Origin: JAVBWO01 sp036677375
Lineage (GTDB): Bacteria; Bacillota; Dehalobacteriia; UBA4068; UBA4997
DNA length: 64,000 nucleotides
Assembly (NCBI GenBank): GCA_036677375.1
Contig: JAVBWO010000012.1
Coordinates: 434,001-498,000, forward strand
Direction of reading: 5' to 3'
Shown here: positions 1 to 9,009 of the stretch, piece by piece
Layout of the letters: each line of letters opens with the position of its first letter
How positions within the stretch are numbered: position 1 is the stretch's first letter
The notes under the pieces: model-generated
Databases searched by the model: none
The model's input: only the letters and a program-made list of their open reading frames with translations
What the model was told of the DNA's origin: nothing
Made by a program: the position numbers and the translations under genes

Positions 1-291
1 ATAATAATATTCCCCTTCCGGCAATGGCTCCAGTTCCGCTTTGGCGATCCTGATCTCGGAAGGAAACAGGGCTATCGCGGCGTCTCTGTCGTCCACGCCG
101 GCGAATTTTACCAACAAAATACTTTGGTGAGGCTGGACGCTCTCCACCTCGAACCAGCGCCCCGGCTTAGCAAGCCATAGGGAACGCCCTTTGGCGAAAC
201 GCTTCTCCGGTTTCTGCGTAATGACCGCCACTTTGACCATGCCCCGGACGCCATGAGCGCCCACTACTTGTCCCACTAAGATTTCCGTCAC
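1..291 (-). CDS. rimM: Ribosome maturation factor RimM (3' part missing)
   Basis: RimM binds ribosomal protein S19 and assists 16S rRNA processing in 30S assembly. Only the first 97 codons are in the window; the rest lies beyond base 1. The N-terminal RimM signature is visible as GxVVGAHGVRGMVKV, followed by the barrel region ending around PLPEGEYYY, the usual junction to the PRC-barrel domain. I chose a GTG start at 289-291, because the only upstream ATG runs into TGA after five codons; a GGGATGGGGG purine run precedes it. It is the last visible gene of the ylxM-ffh-rpsP-khpA-rimM unit. Confidence 0.93.
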   Translation of the reverse strand, partial: MTEILVGQVVGAHGVRGMVKVAVITQKPEKRFAKGRSLWLAKPGRWFEVESVQPHQSILLVKFAGVDDRDAAIALFPSEIRIAKAELEPLPEGEYYY

Positions 292-370
292 GATACCGCC
301 CCCATCCCAATCTTACAAGAACCCCTTCCCGGTAACAAACGGGAAGAGGTTCTCATGTACAGATCTAAAA

Positions 371-598
371 CTAAACAATGTCCAAATCGGACTTTTTGCC
401 TTCTTTGGCCGCCGCTGCTTTCAAAACGGTGCGGATTGCCTTGGCAATACGGCCTTGCTTGCCAATGACCTTGCCCATATCCTCCGGCGCGGTGCGTAGC
501 TCCAGGTGGATGCTTTTTTCCTTCTCCACCTCGGTGACTTCTATCGCATCGGGGTTGGTCACCAAAGACCGTGCAATGTGTTCAACCAATTCTTTCAT
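371..598 (-). CDS. khpA: KH-domain RNA-binding protein KhpA
   Basis: A 75-residue single KH-domain protein. The GxxG RNA-contact loop is GKQGR in the middle of the protein, followed by the helix AKAIRTVLKAAAAKEGKK. In Firmicutes and streptococci KhpA partners KhpB/Jag in small-RNA binding and cell-size control; that role is from family knowledge. Two consecutive ATG codons are present; the second (596-598) sits 5 nt behind a GGGGGAG site and is preferred over the first at 599-601. It lies between rpsP and rimM, its usual position. Confidence 0.93.
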   Translation of the reverse strand: MKELVEHIARSLVTNPDAIEVTEVEKEKSIHLELRTAPEDMGKVIGKQGRIAKAIRTVLKAAAAKEGKKSDLDIV

Positions 599-651
599 CA
601 TGTCTCCCCCTTCGTCACAGGAGTAAAAACATCCTGGCCAAGGTCGTTACC

Positions 652-912
652 TTATTTTGCCTGCCGTTTTTCCCAGATACCGGTACGTTTCAGCAAGGAA
701 CGAACCGTATCGGAAGGTTCTGCTCCGGTAGCGATCCACTTCAGGGCTTTTTCTTCGTCGATCTTGATTTCGGCGGGATTGCTCAAAGGATTATAATAAC
801 CGATCTCTTCGATGAAACGACCATCGCGAGGATACCGGGAATCAGCCACTACCACTCTGTAAAAGGGTTGTTTTTTTGCACCCATGCGGCGCAGTCTGAT
901 ACGAGTTGCCAT
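652..912 (-). CDS. rpsP: 30S ribosomal protein bS16
   Basis: An 86-residue protein of normal bS16 length, starting MATRIRLRRMGAKKQPFYRV, the family's conserved N-terminus, with the later motif RDGRFIEEIGYYNP. It is a small-subunit assembly protein. A strong AAGGAGGTGACAAT site precedes the ATG at 910-912. It follows ffh at a distance of about 300 bp; that gap holds an imperfect GC hairpin near 1096-1121 without a T-run, so transcription from the ylxM promoter may continue through it. Confidence 0.97.
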   Translation of the reverse strand: MATRIRLRRMGAKKQPFYRVVVADSRYPRDGRFIEEIGYYNPLSNPAEIKIDEEKALKWIATGAEPSDTVRSLLKRTGIWEKRQAK

Positions 913-1216
913 ATTGTCACCTCCTTATCTTTCTCAAAATCTAGTATAAGAATTAATTTTTTATTATCTGTCCGTATTTCTATAAGATTTCTGTCCGTCC
1001 GGTTCCCGCGCCTTTTGCCCGTATCATCATAGGATCCTTGGGAAATTGCGCTTGCCGACCATTCCGCCTTTTAAGCGGCTCGTCCGCATCCGGCCCGGGC
1101 TTTTCGTAAAAAGCGCCCGGCTCTTCTTGCAAGCCTCTTGCCATATCGGGCTTTTTACACCTTATCGAGCCTTTGATATCTTAACGCGCTTTTGGCGCCG
1201 CATCAATTTTTCCGCC

Positions 1217-2566
1217 TTACCGGAAGAAAGGCATTTTAGGCATCCCTTTGCCTTTTTTGCCGCCCGCCATGCCACCCATCTGCTTCATCATTTTCTTGGT
1301 CTGTTCAAATTGCTTCAGCAGCCGGTTGACGTTCTGTACCTGAGTGCCGCTGCCTTTGGCGATGCGCTGCCTTCTCGAGCCGTTGATAATCTCCGGCCTC
1401 TGGCGCTCCTCCGGCGTCATGGATTGGATAATGGCCTGTATGCGAGCCATCTCTTTTTCATCCACCTGGATGTCTTTCAGTTGTTTTCCCATACCCGGCA
1501 TCATGCTCAAAATGTCCTGCATGCCGCCCATTTTTTTCATTTGCTCCATCTGATCCAGAAAATCGTCAAAGGTAAATTCCGCTTTCAGGAGCTTGGCTTC
1601 CATCTCTTTGGCTTTGGTGGAATCCACCGTGGCCTGAGCCTTTTCGATGAGGGAAAGCATATCCCCCATGCCCAAGATGCGGGAAGCCATGCGGTCGGGG
1701 TAAAAAGGCTCCATGGCTTCGGGCTTTTCCCCCATGCCCACGAATTTAATGGGCTTACCGGTAACGGCCTTAGCGGATAAAGCGGCACCGCCTCTGGTAT
1801 CGCCGTCCAATTTGGTCAGCACCAGCCCATCGATGTCGAGCTGAGCGTTGAAGGCTTCCGCCACATTGATGGCGTCCTGGCCCGCCATGGCGTCGATCAC
1901 CAGGAGGGTCTCGTGGGGGGCTACCGCCGCCCGGATATTTTTCAATTCGTCCATCAGGGCCTCATCGATATAGAGCCGCCCTGCGGTGTCGATGATAAGA
2001 TAATCGTTGCCGTGATCCTGGGCGTGGGCATAGGCCGCCTTGGCAATCGCAACGGGGCTCACGCCGTCTCCTAAGCTGAATACGGGAATGCCCAGGCTCT
2101 CGCCCAATACCTCGAGCTGCTTGATGGCGGCGGGACGGTAAACATCCCCGGCAGCCAGAAGCGGCCGCCGGCCCTGTTTTTTCAACAGATTGCCAATCTT
2201 GGCGGCTGAGGTGGTCTTGCCGCTCCCTTGCAGCCCCACCATCATAACCACGGTGGGCGGCTTGGAAGAAACCGCGATCTTAGCCTGCTCCGGACCCATC
2301 AAAGCGGTCAGCTCTTCATTAACAATCTTAATGACCTGTTGGCCGGGGGACAGGCTTTCCAAAACCTCGCTGCCCACCGCCCGTTCTTTTACTTTCGCGA
2401 TAAAATCCTTAGCCACCTTGTAGCTGACGTCCGCTTCCAAAAGAGCGACGCGGACTTCCCGCATGGCCTCGCCGACATCGGCCTCGCTGAGCTTTCCTTT
2501 GCCGGTGAGCTTTTTAAAGGTTGCCTGCAATTTATCGGCTAAGCTGCTGAATACCGCCATGTCCAT
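1217..2566 (-). CDS. ffh: Signal recognition particle protein Ffh (SRP54)
   Basis: The SRP GTPase that binds signal sequences as they leave the ribosome and docks with FtsY at the membrane. Visible parts are the N domain (about 1-100), the G1 loop GLQGSGKTTSAAKIG near residue 110, the DTAGR and TKLDGDTRGG motifs, and a Met-rich M domain from about 300 that ends GMPKMPFFR. The length of 449 residues is typical. A GGAG site lies 3 nt from the ATG at 2566 and 9 nt from a second ATG two codons later (2560); either may be the start. ylxM is immediately upstream in the same unit. Confidence 0.97.
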   Translation of the reverse strand: MDMAVFSSLADKLQATFKKLTGKGKLSEADVGEAMREVRVALLEADVSYKVAKDFIAKVKERAVGSEVLESLSPGQQVIKIVNEELTALMGPEQAKIAVSSKPPTVVMMVGLQGSGKTTSAAKIGNLLKKQGRRPLLAAGDVYRPAAIKQLEVLGESLGIPVFSLGDGVSPVAIAKAAYAHAQDHGNDYLIIDTAGRLYIDEALMDELKNIRAAVAPHETLLVIDAMAGQDAINVAEAFNAQLDIDGLVLTKLDGDTRGGAALSAKAVTGKPIKFVGMGEKPEAMEPFYPDRMASRILGMGDMLSLIEKAQATVDSTKAKEMEAKLLKAEFTFDDFLDQMEQMKKMGGMQDILSMMPGMGKQLKDIQVDEKEMARIQAIIQSMTPEERQRPEIINGSRRQRIAKGSGTQVQNVNRLLKQFEQTKKMMKQMGGMAGGKKGKGMPKMPFFR

Positions 2567-2587
2567 TTTCTCCTTTGCCGGACATTT

Positions 2588-2932
2588 TTATAAGTCTTGC
2601 CCCTTTGCCTGCAATAAAGCCAGCGCGGCGTCCACCAGATCCCAGCGTTTCTCCGCCTCGGCTTGCCTTAAAAGGGCACTCATTTCGTTGATCAGTTCCC
2701 CGTTTTTCGTGAGCCGGGTCAAAAGCTGCAAGCGTTCTTCATAATGCTCCAACAGCTTCTCACAGCGCTTTAATAAATCATGAACCCCCTGGCGGCTGAT
2801 ATCCCAGAGGTCGGCGATCTCCCCTAAAGAAAGATCCTCGTCATAGAATAAGGTCAAAACCTCTCTTTGTTTTTCCGTCAGCAAATTGCCATACAGATCA
2901 TAAAGTAAAGCCATGCGGCCCAGCTTTTCCAT
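2588..2932 (-). CDS. ylxM: SRP-associated HTH protein YlxM (UPF0122)
   Basis: YlxM is a sigma-70 region-4-like helix-turn-helix protein found next to ffh in Firmicutes, where it affects Ffh GTPase activity. The family signature is clear: RMALLYDLYGNLLTEKQ, then LSLGEIADLWDISRQGVHD. I start at the internal ATG (MEKLGRM), which matches the usual length of about 110 residues and the family N-terminus; an in-frame TTG at 2957-2959, preceded by AAGGGAAG, would add nine residues. It is first in the ylxM-ffh-rpsP-khpA-rimM unit, with a strong promoter upstream. Confidence 0.9.
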   Translation of the reverse strand: MEKLGRMALLYDLYGNLLTEKQREVLTLFYDEDLSLGEIADLWDISRQGVHDLLKRCEKLLEHYEERLQLLTRLTKNGELINEMSALLRQAEAEKRWDLVDAALALLQAKGQDL

Positions 2933-3044
2933 CCGGCACCCGCTTTCTTCCGTTAACAAGGTCTTCCCTTTTAAAAAAGTTCATTTCCTCTTGGTAAAGT
3001 TTTTTCTTTTTGCCTTGACAAGTTTTTTTCCTTGACACTCTAAA

Positions 3045-3073
3045 AGTATAATCGATTTCCCTAAACCTGTCAA
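3045..3073 (-). promoter_or_regulatory. Sigma-A promoter of the ylxM-ffh operon
   Basis: Reading the minus strand, TTGACA (3068-3073) is followed by a 17-nt spacer and TATACT (3045-3050). It lies in an AT-rich gap between ftsY and ylxM and points at ylxM, about 110 nt from the chosen start codon. Confidence 0.75.
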
Positions 3074-3088
3074 GTAAATTTGCTTTCT

Positions 3089-4000
3089 TTATTCAAAAAT
3101 TGCTTTGACAAAATCCCGAGGCACAAAAGGTTGCAAATCATCGATGCCTTCGCCAACGCCGATCATTCGCACCGGCAGATGCAACTCATGCTGGATGCCG
3201 ATGGTAACGCCGCCCTTGGCGGTGCCGTCCAATTTAGTCAAAATGATACCGGTAAGGGGTACCACCTCGCCGAAGAGCTTGGCCTGGCTGATGGCATTTT
3301 GCCCGGTGCCTGCGTCTAAGACCAATAAAGTCTCCACATGCGCGTCGGGTGCTTCCCGTTTGATAATGCGATAAATTTTTTTCAATTCTTCCATAAGATT
3401 GGCTTTATTTTGCAGCCGCCCCGCCGTATCTACCAACAGTACGTCGCTGTGCCGGGAAAGCGCTGCTTGGCAGGCGTCAAAGACCACCGCGCCGGGGTCG
3501 GCGCCCTGGCTTTGACGAATGACGTCCACGCCGGCCCGCTCGCCCCAGACAACCAATTGCTCAATGGCCGCCGCCCGGAAGGTGTCCGCCGCCGCCAGTA
3601 ATACCTTGTGTTTTTCTTCCCGCAGGTAGTGAGCCATCTTGCCGATGGTGGTGGTCTTGCCGGCGCCGTTGACGCCGACCACCAGCCAAATATTGAGCCG
3701 GTCTTTCTCGATGGCAAGCCCATGCGTGCCTTCTTCTAAAATAGCGGCGATCTCCTCCTGCAAAGCCGCCTGCAATTCGCCGGCGTCACTGATACGATCC
3801 GTCTTGACCCGCTGGCGCAGCCGGGTCACCAGATCAATGGCCGTCTCCACGCCGATATCCGCCATGATCAGTTGTTCTTCCAGCTCTTCGTACAATTCTT
3901 CATCGATCTTGCGGCCAAAATGCAATGTGCCGCCAATCTTTTCGGCAAAACCGCCCTTGGTCTTGCTTAAACCATGTTTCAATTTATCAAAAAAGCCCAT
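3089..4000 (-). CDS. ftsY: SRP receptor GTPase FtsY
   Basis: The membrane-associated receptor for Ffh. At 303 residues it is a short FtsY without the acidic A domain, as is normal in Firmicutes. The G1 loop is GVNGAGKTTTIGKMAHYL near residue 108, followed by DTFRAAAIEQL, DTAGRLQNK and TKLDGTAKGG, and it ends IDDLQPFVPRDFVKAIFE, a typical C-terminus. The AGGAGG site overlaps the smc stop codon, so the two genes are translationally close. The three SRP-pathway genes ftsY, ylxM and ffh are adjacent. Confidence 0.97.
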   Translation of the reverse strand: MGFFDKLKHGLSKTKGGFAEKIGGTLHFGRKIDEELYEELEEQLIMADIGVETAIDLVTRLRQRVKTDRISDAGELQAALQEEIAAILEEGTHGLAIEKDRLNIWLVVGVNGAGKTTTIGKMAHYLREEKHKVLLAAADTFRAAAIEQLVVWGERAGVDVIRQSQGADPGAVVFDACQAALSRHSDVLLVDTAGRLQNKANLMEELKKIYRIIKREAPDAHVETLLVLDAGTGQNAISQAKLFGEVVPLTGIILTKLDGTAKGGVTIGIQHELHLPVRMIGVGEGIDDLQPFVPRDFVKAIFE

Positions 4001-4010
4001 GTCAATCCTC

Positions 4011-7000
4011 CTAGCTTGCCGCTTCCATGTCGGTGAGCTTCACCGATACCACCTTTGAAATGCCGTCTTCCTCCATGGTCACCCCCCAAAGCACCTGGGC
4101 GGCTTCCATGGTACCCTGCCGGTGGGAGATCAATAGAAATTGGGTGTTACCGGCTAATTCCCGCAAATATTCCCCAAAGCGGTCCACATTGGCCTCGTCC
4201 AAAGCAGAATCCACCTCGTCCAACACGCAGAAAGGGCTTGGACGCACCTGAAAGATGCCGAACATCAGGGCAATGCCGATTAAAGACTTCTCGCCCCCGG
4301 ACAAAAGATTATAATTGGCAATGGTTTTGCCCGGCGGCGACACCGAAAGCTCCACGCCGGTTTCCAGCAGATTTTCCGGATCGGTCAGGGACAGGGAAGC
4401 CTGGCCACCGCCGAAGAGCCGGACAAAAGCCTTGTTGAATTCCTGACTAACCTTGCCAAAAGTCTCCTGGAAGCGGCGGTTCATAATATTGTCCATTTCC
4501 TTGATGACCTTATCCAAAGACTTCCGCGCCGAGAGAAGATCCGCCCGCTGCGCGGTCAGAAATTCATATCTTTCTTTGACCTCTTGGTATTCCTCGATAG
4601 CGCCCATATTCACCGCACCCAAAGCAAAAATGGCTTGCCGGAGCTCCCGCACCCGGAGGGATGCCTCACGGCGGGAAAGATCGGGCAGAATCAGAGGCGC
4701 CGCTTCTTCATAGGTAAGGCCGAAGTTTTCCCGGAGCTTCTGCATCTCATTGTCCCATTCCGTTTCCAGTTTGGCTTTTTTTATCTCCTGCTGGTGCAGG
4801 GACTCCCGCTGTTTTTCCATGGCCTGCCGCAGTTCCTTGGCTGCCTTCTCTTGTGCCGCCGCGCTCTCTTCCATGATCTGCAATTCATGGCGGTCGGTAT
4901 TCAGTTGGTTCTGCCGGAGATGGTATTGTTCTTCCATTTCCTGCAGCTCGTCTTTTGCTTTATGATGATCTTCCCGGCAGAGATCCCGCTGCTTCTCAAA
5001 ATGTAGCAATTGGGCTTTTTTCTCCTCGATCTCCTGGAACAGTCCGGTCTTTTCGCCTTTCAGACGTTTCAGTTCCGCTGCCAAACTCTGCCCTTCCTGC
5101 TCCAGCCTGGCCAGTTCCACTCGCAGATCGGCCACCCGCTTCTGACACTCATCCAAAGCCGCAGCGGCGGCGTCATAAGCCGCTTGATTTTCACTGATAT
5201 TGTTACCGGCTTGCTCGTTGATCTCCTGCCAGTGAGACAATTCTTCTTTCAGCGCCGCCTGCCGCTTGGTAAGCTCTACGACTTCTTTTTCCTGCTCCGT
5301 CTTTTCCCAGGTCAGGCTTTCCCGCTCCTTGGCCTCGGACTGAGCGGAGGCGGTCAAGTGCTGCAAATCCTTGTCCAAGGCCAGCCGGCTCATTTCCAGC
5401 TGCCGCAGCGACTCCCGCAAGGCGGCGCGTTCTTCTTTATCGCCAGCCTCCTGCGCCTTTAGGCCATCCAGCTCCGTTTTGGCGGTCTGGGCCTTTTGGG
5501 CCAGCTCCGCCACCTGTCGCGCCAACTCCCGGATCTCCTCCTTGCGGGCCAGAAGATCTCCCTGGCGTTTCTCCCGGCTGCCGCCGCTCATAGCGCCGCC
5601 GGGATTGACCATATCCCCTTCCAGGGTCACGACTTTGCATTGATATTGCAGCTGCCGGGCGGCCTGGTTAGCCACCGGCAGAGATTCCACCACCAGCAGG
5701 TTATTCAGAAGGAATTCGGCGGCGGGCCGCACTTCCTTACTGCATTTTACCAGATCCACGCCCCGGCCGATGACGCCGGGCATGGACAATACTTTGTCCA
5801 GAGTTTCGTTGCGCCGGGCGCGGATAGCATCTAAAGGCAAGAGCGTCACCCGGCCTGCCTGGTTCTTTTTCAGATAATCAATGGCGTCCCTGGCGTCTTT
5901 TTCCGTTTTGGTCACGATATTCTGCAAAGCGCCGCCCAAAGCAGTCTCCAAAGCCGTTTCGCAGCCGGGCCGCACTTCCAGAAGCTCCGCCATAACTCCA
6001 ATGATGCCGGAGGCTGCCGCCTGGCCCTTCTTGGCGGCCAGAAGCAGCGCCCGCACGCCGGGATAATAACCTTCATATTTTTCCTGCAATTCCTGCAACA
6101 TTTGCAGCCGGGAATTTTGGGCGTTCCAGGAATAGCGCAGCATCACCTCGGCCTCCGCCAGCTCCTGCTGCTTACCGTCCCGTTGTTTTGTCCGTTCCTC
6201 CACCTGCTGCAATTGGATCTGCTTCTCTTTGCCGTTTTCCGCCGCCGCTTTCAGCTCACGGCTCAGGCGTTCTTTTTCCGCCGTCAGATTCTCCCCGACA
6301 GCCGCCAACCGTTTTAAATCTTCGTCGATTTTAGCCAAAGTTTGCCGGGCCGTGGCGATCAACTGATCTTGGTAGGTGATCTCGTTCTTGATCTGCGCCA
6401 GCTGATTGGCCAGATCAAAAGCCTCTTCCTTAGCGGTCGCCACTTGCTCCCCGCAATCGGCGGCTTTATTTTTGGCTACCTCCAGCGCGGCTTCCTGTTG
6501 CGTCAAAGCCGTGGCGGTTTGTTTGATTTTTCCATCCAAAGCGGCTTTGTCGGCTTCTTTTTCCGTTACCAGATCGATAAAACCGCCGTCTTTGGAAGTC
6601 AATCCCGCCATTTCCTTTTCCAGGCGGAGGATATTCTCTTCCGCCGCCTTTTTCTGTGCCAAAGCTACACCGATCCTGGCTTCCACTTTTTCCTTATCGG
6701 TAGCCAGCTGGAAAAGGGCCTGCTGCTTTTTATCCACCGTTTCTTCCCGGCGAGTGATTTCCAGGCGGATCTCCTCCGCTTGAGCCTCCGCGGCGGCAAA
6801 GCCGCTTTCCTGGGTCAAAAGCTCTTTTTCACTCTGATTCTGACTCTCTTTCAGCTGCTTCAGCTTGTTTTGATATTCTGCCAGATTCTGGGCAATGAGG
6901 CTGATTTCCAAACGGTTGGCAGCCTCGGTCATTTCCCGGCAGGAGGCGGCCTTTTCCGCCTGTTCCCCTAAAGGCCCCACCCGCGCCGCCAAGTCGCTGA

Positions 7001-7583
7001 CGATATCCTCCACCCGCTCCAGGTTGCGCTGGGTATTGTCCAGCTTGCGCATGGCTTCCCGTTTACGGTTGCGGTAGCGGACGATGCCCGCGGCCTCCTC
7101 GATGAGGCAGCGCCGTTCTTCCGGTTTCATGCCCACCATCTCATGGATGCGTCCCTGCCCCACCATGGAAAAACTGTCGCTGGTAACGCCACAATCCACG
7201 AAAAGATTATAGATATCCTTCAAACGGCAAGTCTTGCCGTTGATGAGGTATTCGCTTTCGCCGGAACGGTAGGCCCGGCGCGCCACCGTCACCTCGGAGA
7301 ATTCCAAAGGCAGACTGCCGTCACTGTTGTCGATGGTAAGAGCCACCTCCGCCATGCCGATGGCCTTCCGTTTGCCGCTGCCGGCAAAAATCACATCCTC
7401 CATCTTCTGGCCCCGGAGGGAACGGGGATTCTGCTCGCCGATGACCCAGCGCACCGCGTCCGACACATTGGACTTGCCGCTGCCGTTGGGGCCTACCACG
7501 CAGGAAATTCCTGGCTCCAATTGCAGCCGGGTTTTATCGATAAAAGACTTAAAGCCCACCAGATCGATGCTTTTTATGTACAT
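4011..7583 (-). CDS. smc: Chromosome segregation ATPase SMC
   Basis: The core SMC ATPase of bacterial condensin, which acts with ScpA and ScpB on the nucleoid. The 1190-residue protein has Walker A GPNGSGKSN at about 31-39, long coiled coils, a hinge at about 510-680 that includes GGAMSGGSREKRQG, and a C-terminal head with LSGGEKSLIGIAL and Walker B CVLDEVDSALD. I start at MYIKSIDLVGFKSF (ATG 7581-7583), which has GGAGGAG 11 nt upstream; the ATG 24 nt further upstream (7607) lies before that site. ftsY follows, 10 nt after the stop codon. Confidence 0.97.
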   Translation of the reverse strand: MYIKSIDLVGFKSFIDKTRLQLEPGISCVVGPNGSGKSNVSDAVRWVIGEQNPRSLRGQKMEDVIFAGSGKRKAIGMAEVALTIDNSDGSLPLEFSEVTVARRAYRSGESEYLINGKTCRLKDIYNLFVDCGVTSDSFSMVGQGRIHEMVGMKPEERRCLIEEAAGIVRYRNRKREAMRKLDNTQRNLERVEDIVSDLAARVGPLGEQAEKAASCREMTEAANRLEISLIAQNLAEYQNKLKQLKESQNQSEKELLTQESGFAAAEAQAEEIRLEITRREETVDKKQQALFQLATDKEKVEARIGVALAQKKAAEENILRLEKEMAGLTSKDGGFIDLVTEKEADKAALDGKIKQTATALTQQEAALEVAKNKAADCGEQVATAKEEAFDLANQLAQIKNEITYQDQLIATARQTLAKIDEDLKRLAAVGENLTAEKERLSRELKAAAENGKEKQIQLQQVEERTKQRDGKQQELAEAEVMLRYSWNAQNSRLQMLQELQEKYEGYYPGVRALLLAAKKGQAAASGIIGVMAELLEVRPGCETALETALGGALQNIVTKTEKDARDAIDYLKKNQAGRVTLLPLDAIRARRNETLDKVLSMPGVIGRGVDLVKCSKEVRPAAEFLLNNLLVVESLPVANQAARQLQYQCKVVTLEGDMVNPGGAMSGGSREKRQGDLLARKEEIRELARQVAELAQKAQTAKTELDGLKAQEAGDKEERAALRESLRQLEMSRLALDKDLQHLTASAQSEAKERESLTWEKTEQEKEVVELTKRQAALKEELSHWQEINEQAGNNISENQAAYDAAAAALDECQKRVADLRVELARLEQEGQSLAAELKRLKGEKTGLFQEIEEKKAQLLHFEKQRDLCREDHHKAKDELQEMEEQYHLRQNQLNTDRHELQIMEESAAAQEKAAKELRQAMEKQRESLHQQEIKKAKLETEWDNEMQKLRENFGLTYEEAAPLILPDLSRREASLRVRELRQAIFALGAVNMGAIEEYQEVKERYEFLTAQRADLLSARKSLDKVIKEMDNIMNRRFQETFGKVSQEFNKAFVRLFGGGQASLSLTDPENLLETGVELSVSPPGKTIANYNLLSGGEKSLIGIALMFGIFQVRPSPFCVLDEVDSALDEANVDRFGEYLRELAGNTQFLLISHRQGTMEAAQVLWGVTMEEDGISKVVSVKLTDMEAAS

Positions 7584-7891
7584 AAAATGCCTGCTCCTCC
7601 AAAACATTTTGCCGCAGTTATTTTTGAAGCTTTACCGTAACGCAAACAATACAAAACAATGTAAAACTTTGATTGATCATTGCCTGCAATAATCTTGCCC
7701 CGCCCGTATTTAAAACGCCATAGATCATCTAAACAGTCATGCCACAAACTATTTTGACCCAGTTGACATAATATTGAACATGGTATTAAGCATAGTATGA
7801 ATATGGTGTGAGTATGGTATCGAACAAGCCGTTCCGCCAAATTCAACGGCTGCCGCTATGCAAAAGATTCCGGACATATTTAGTTATTATA
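7584..7891. other. Intergenic gap upstream of smc
   Basis: No convincing gene. The open frame here has biased, non-protein-like composition and no ribosome site. The stretch 7777-7822 holds four near-repeats of an ATGGTAT-type word at 10-12 nt spacing. The region presumably carries the smc promoter, but I found no pair of hexamers I would defend. Confidence 0.5.
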
Positions 7892-8974
7892 TCATAACGT
7901 AATTGTCGGAGGCAAATCAAAAGGCATCCGCTTAAGCCGATCCCGCATAAATTCCTCTTCCTCCAGGAAAAAGCGCGGCCCGTCTTCCCCGCCCAAGCCA
8001 AGCCCGCCCTGAGCAAAGGGATATTCCCTCACTTTGATGTCGGGCCGAAGGCATTCCAATTCCGTCAGATTGCGGCGGTTCTGCCCAATGAGCTGGCTGA
8101 TATGCCTGGAATCTGCATATAAAACAGGGTTTTTCAGTTCGTGCCGGGCCAAAAGAAAGACCGCTTTATCAAGCCACAAAGCCCCCGCTGCCAAATGGCC
8201 GAAGGAGGGATGGAAAGGCCCAGCCAGCACACCCTTGCCCCAGGCAATTTCATGGGTGGGCTGCAACCCTACCCGGATCACTTCCACGCCGTAATAGCGG
8301 CACAAAAGCAAAAGATCCCGGCAAATCGTCACCGCTTCTTCCAAGGTCAGGGGCCGGTAGCGGTCCGTTGCATAAAGAGCCGCCAAAGGTGTTCCTTTCA
8401 ACACTAAAGTGGGATAAAGCCGTGCGGTGTCCGGCCGGTAGGCCAAAAGAGCCGCCGCATTGGCCAAAGCACGCGCCCTGTCTTCTCCCGGCAAACCGGG
8501 CATCAGTTGTACGCCCCAGTGAAAGCCGGCCTTTTTTAAAAGCGATGCCGCCTGAAAGGAATCCGCCGCCCCATGGCCCCGTCCCGCATTTTTTAAGACC
8601 TCATCCTCCAAGGACTGCACGCCAAGTTCCACCATATCCACGCCGAATTCCGCCAAAAAGTCCAGCTTTTCTCTGCTGATGGCGTCCGGGCGGGTGGAAA
8701 CGCGCACACCTCTGATACGTCCCCGCTGGAGAGCCTCGGCTGTCACCTTTAGATAATAGGCCTGCTCCTCTCTGCTCAGAGCGGTAAAGCTGCCGCCGTA
8801 AAAAGCCACCTCCGGCAAAGGCTCCTGCCGCCAGGCTTCGATAGCGGCGGCGACCGCAGCCGCCGTAGGAGCGCAGGTTCCCGTTACCTGAAACTGGTCA
8901 CAAAAGATACAACGGTGGGGACAGCCTTTATGGGGTATAAAAAAGGGCAGGATGTACCGGTTATTCCTGCCCAT
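7892..8974 (-). CDS. Radical SAM protein, Elp3-like family
   Basis: A radical SAM enzyme of the Elp3-like group often found beside rnc and smc in Clostridia. The cluster motif CPHRCIFC (C-x3-C-x2-C) is near residue 18, followed by YGGSFTAL, a GGS-type SAM-binding loop, and VRVSTRPDAI. There is no GNAT acetyltransferase domain, so this is not a full Elp3; the substrate is unknown, with RNA modification the likeliest area by relationship only. The ATG at 8972-8974 is preferred (AAAGGTG 6 nt upstream) over an ATG nine codons earlier that lacks a site. Confidence 0.85.
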   Translation of the reverse strand: MGRNNRYILPFFIPHKGCPHRCIFCDQFQVTGTCAPTAAAVAAAIEAWRQEPLPEVAFYGGSFTALSREEQAYYLKVTAEALQRGRIRGVRVSTRPDAISREKLDFLAEFGVDMVELGVQSLEDEVLKNAGRGHGAADSFQAASLLKKAGFHWGVQLMPGLPGEDRARALANAAALLAYRPDTARLYPTLVLKGTPLAALYATDRYRPLTLEEAVTICRDLLLLCRYYGVEVIRVGLQPTHEIAWGKGVLAGPFHPSFGHLAAGALWLDKAVFLLARHELKNPVLYADSRHISQLIGQNRRNLTELECLRPDIKVREYPFAQGGLGLGGEDGPRFFLEEEEFMRDRLKRMPFDLPPTITL

Positions 8975-9009
8975 TTTTTGCACCTTTATTAATCTTTTCA
9001 TTTTTTTTA

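Noticed and set aside
1096..1121. A CCGGGC...GCCCGG hairpin between ffh and rpsP as a terminator.
   Set aside because: It has a bulge and no T-run on the minus strand; the genes downstream belong to the same conserved operon.
1046..1780. A 244-codon plus-strand open frame opposite ffh and its downstream gap.
   Set aside because: His/Phe/Leu-rich antisense shadow of ffh with no ribosome site.
7574..7846. A 90-codon minus-strand frame in the gap upstream of smc.
   Set aside because: No ribosome site, overlaps the true smc start, unlikely composition.
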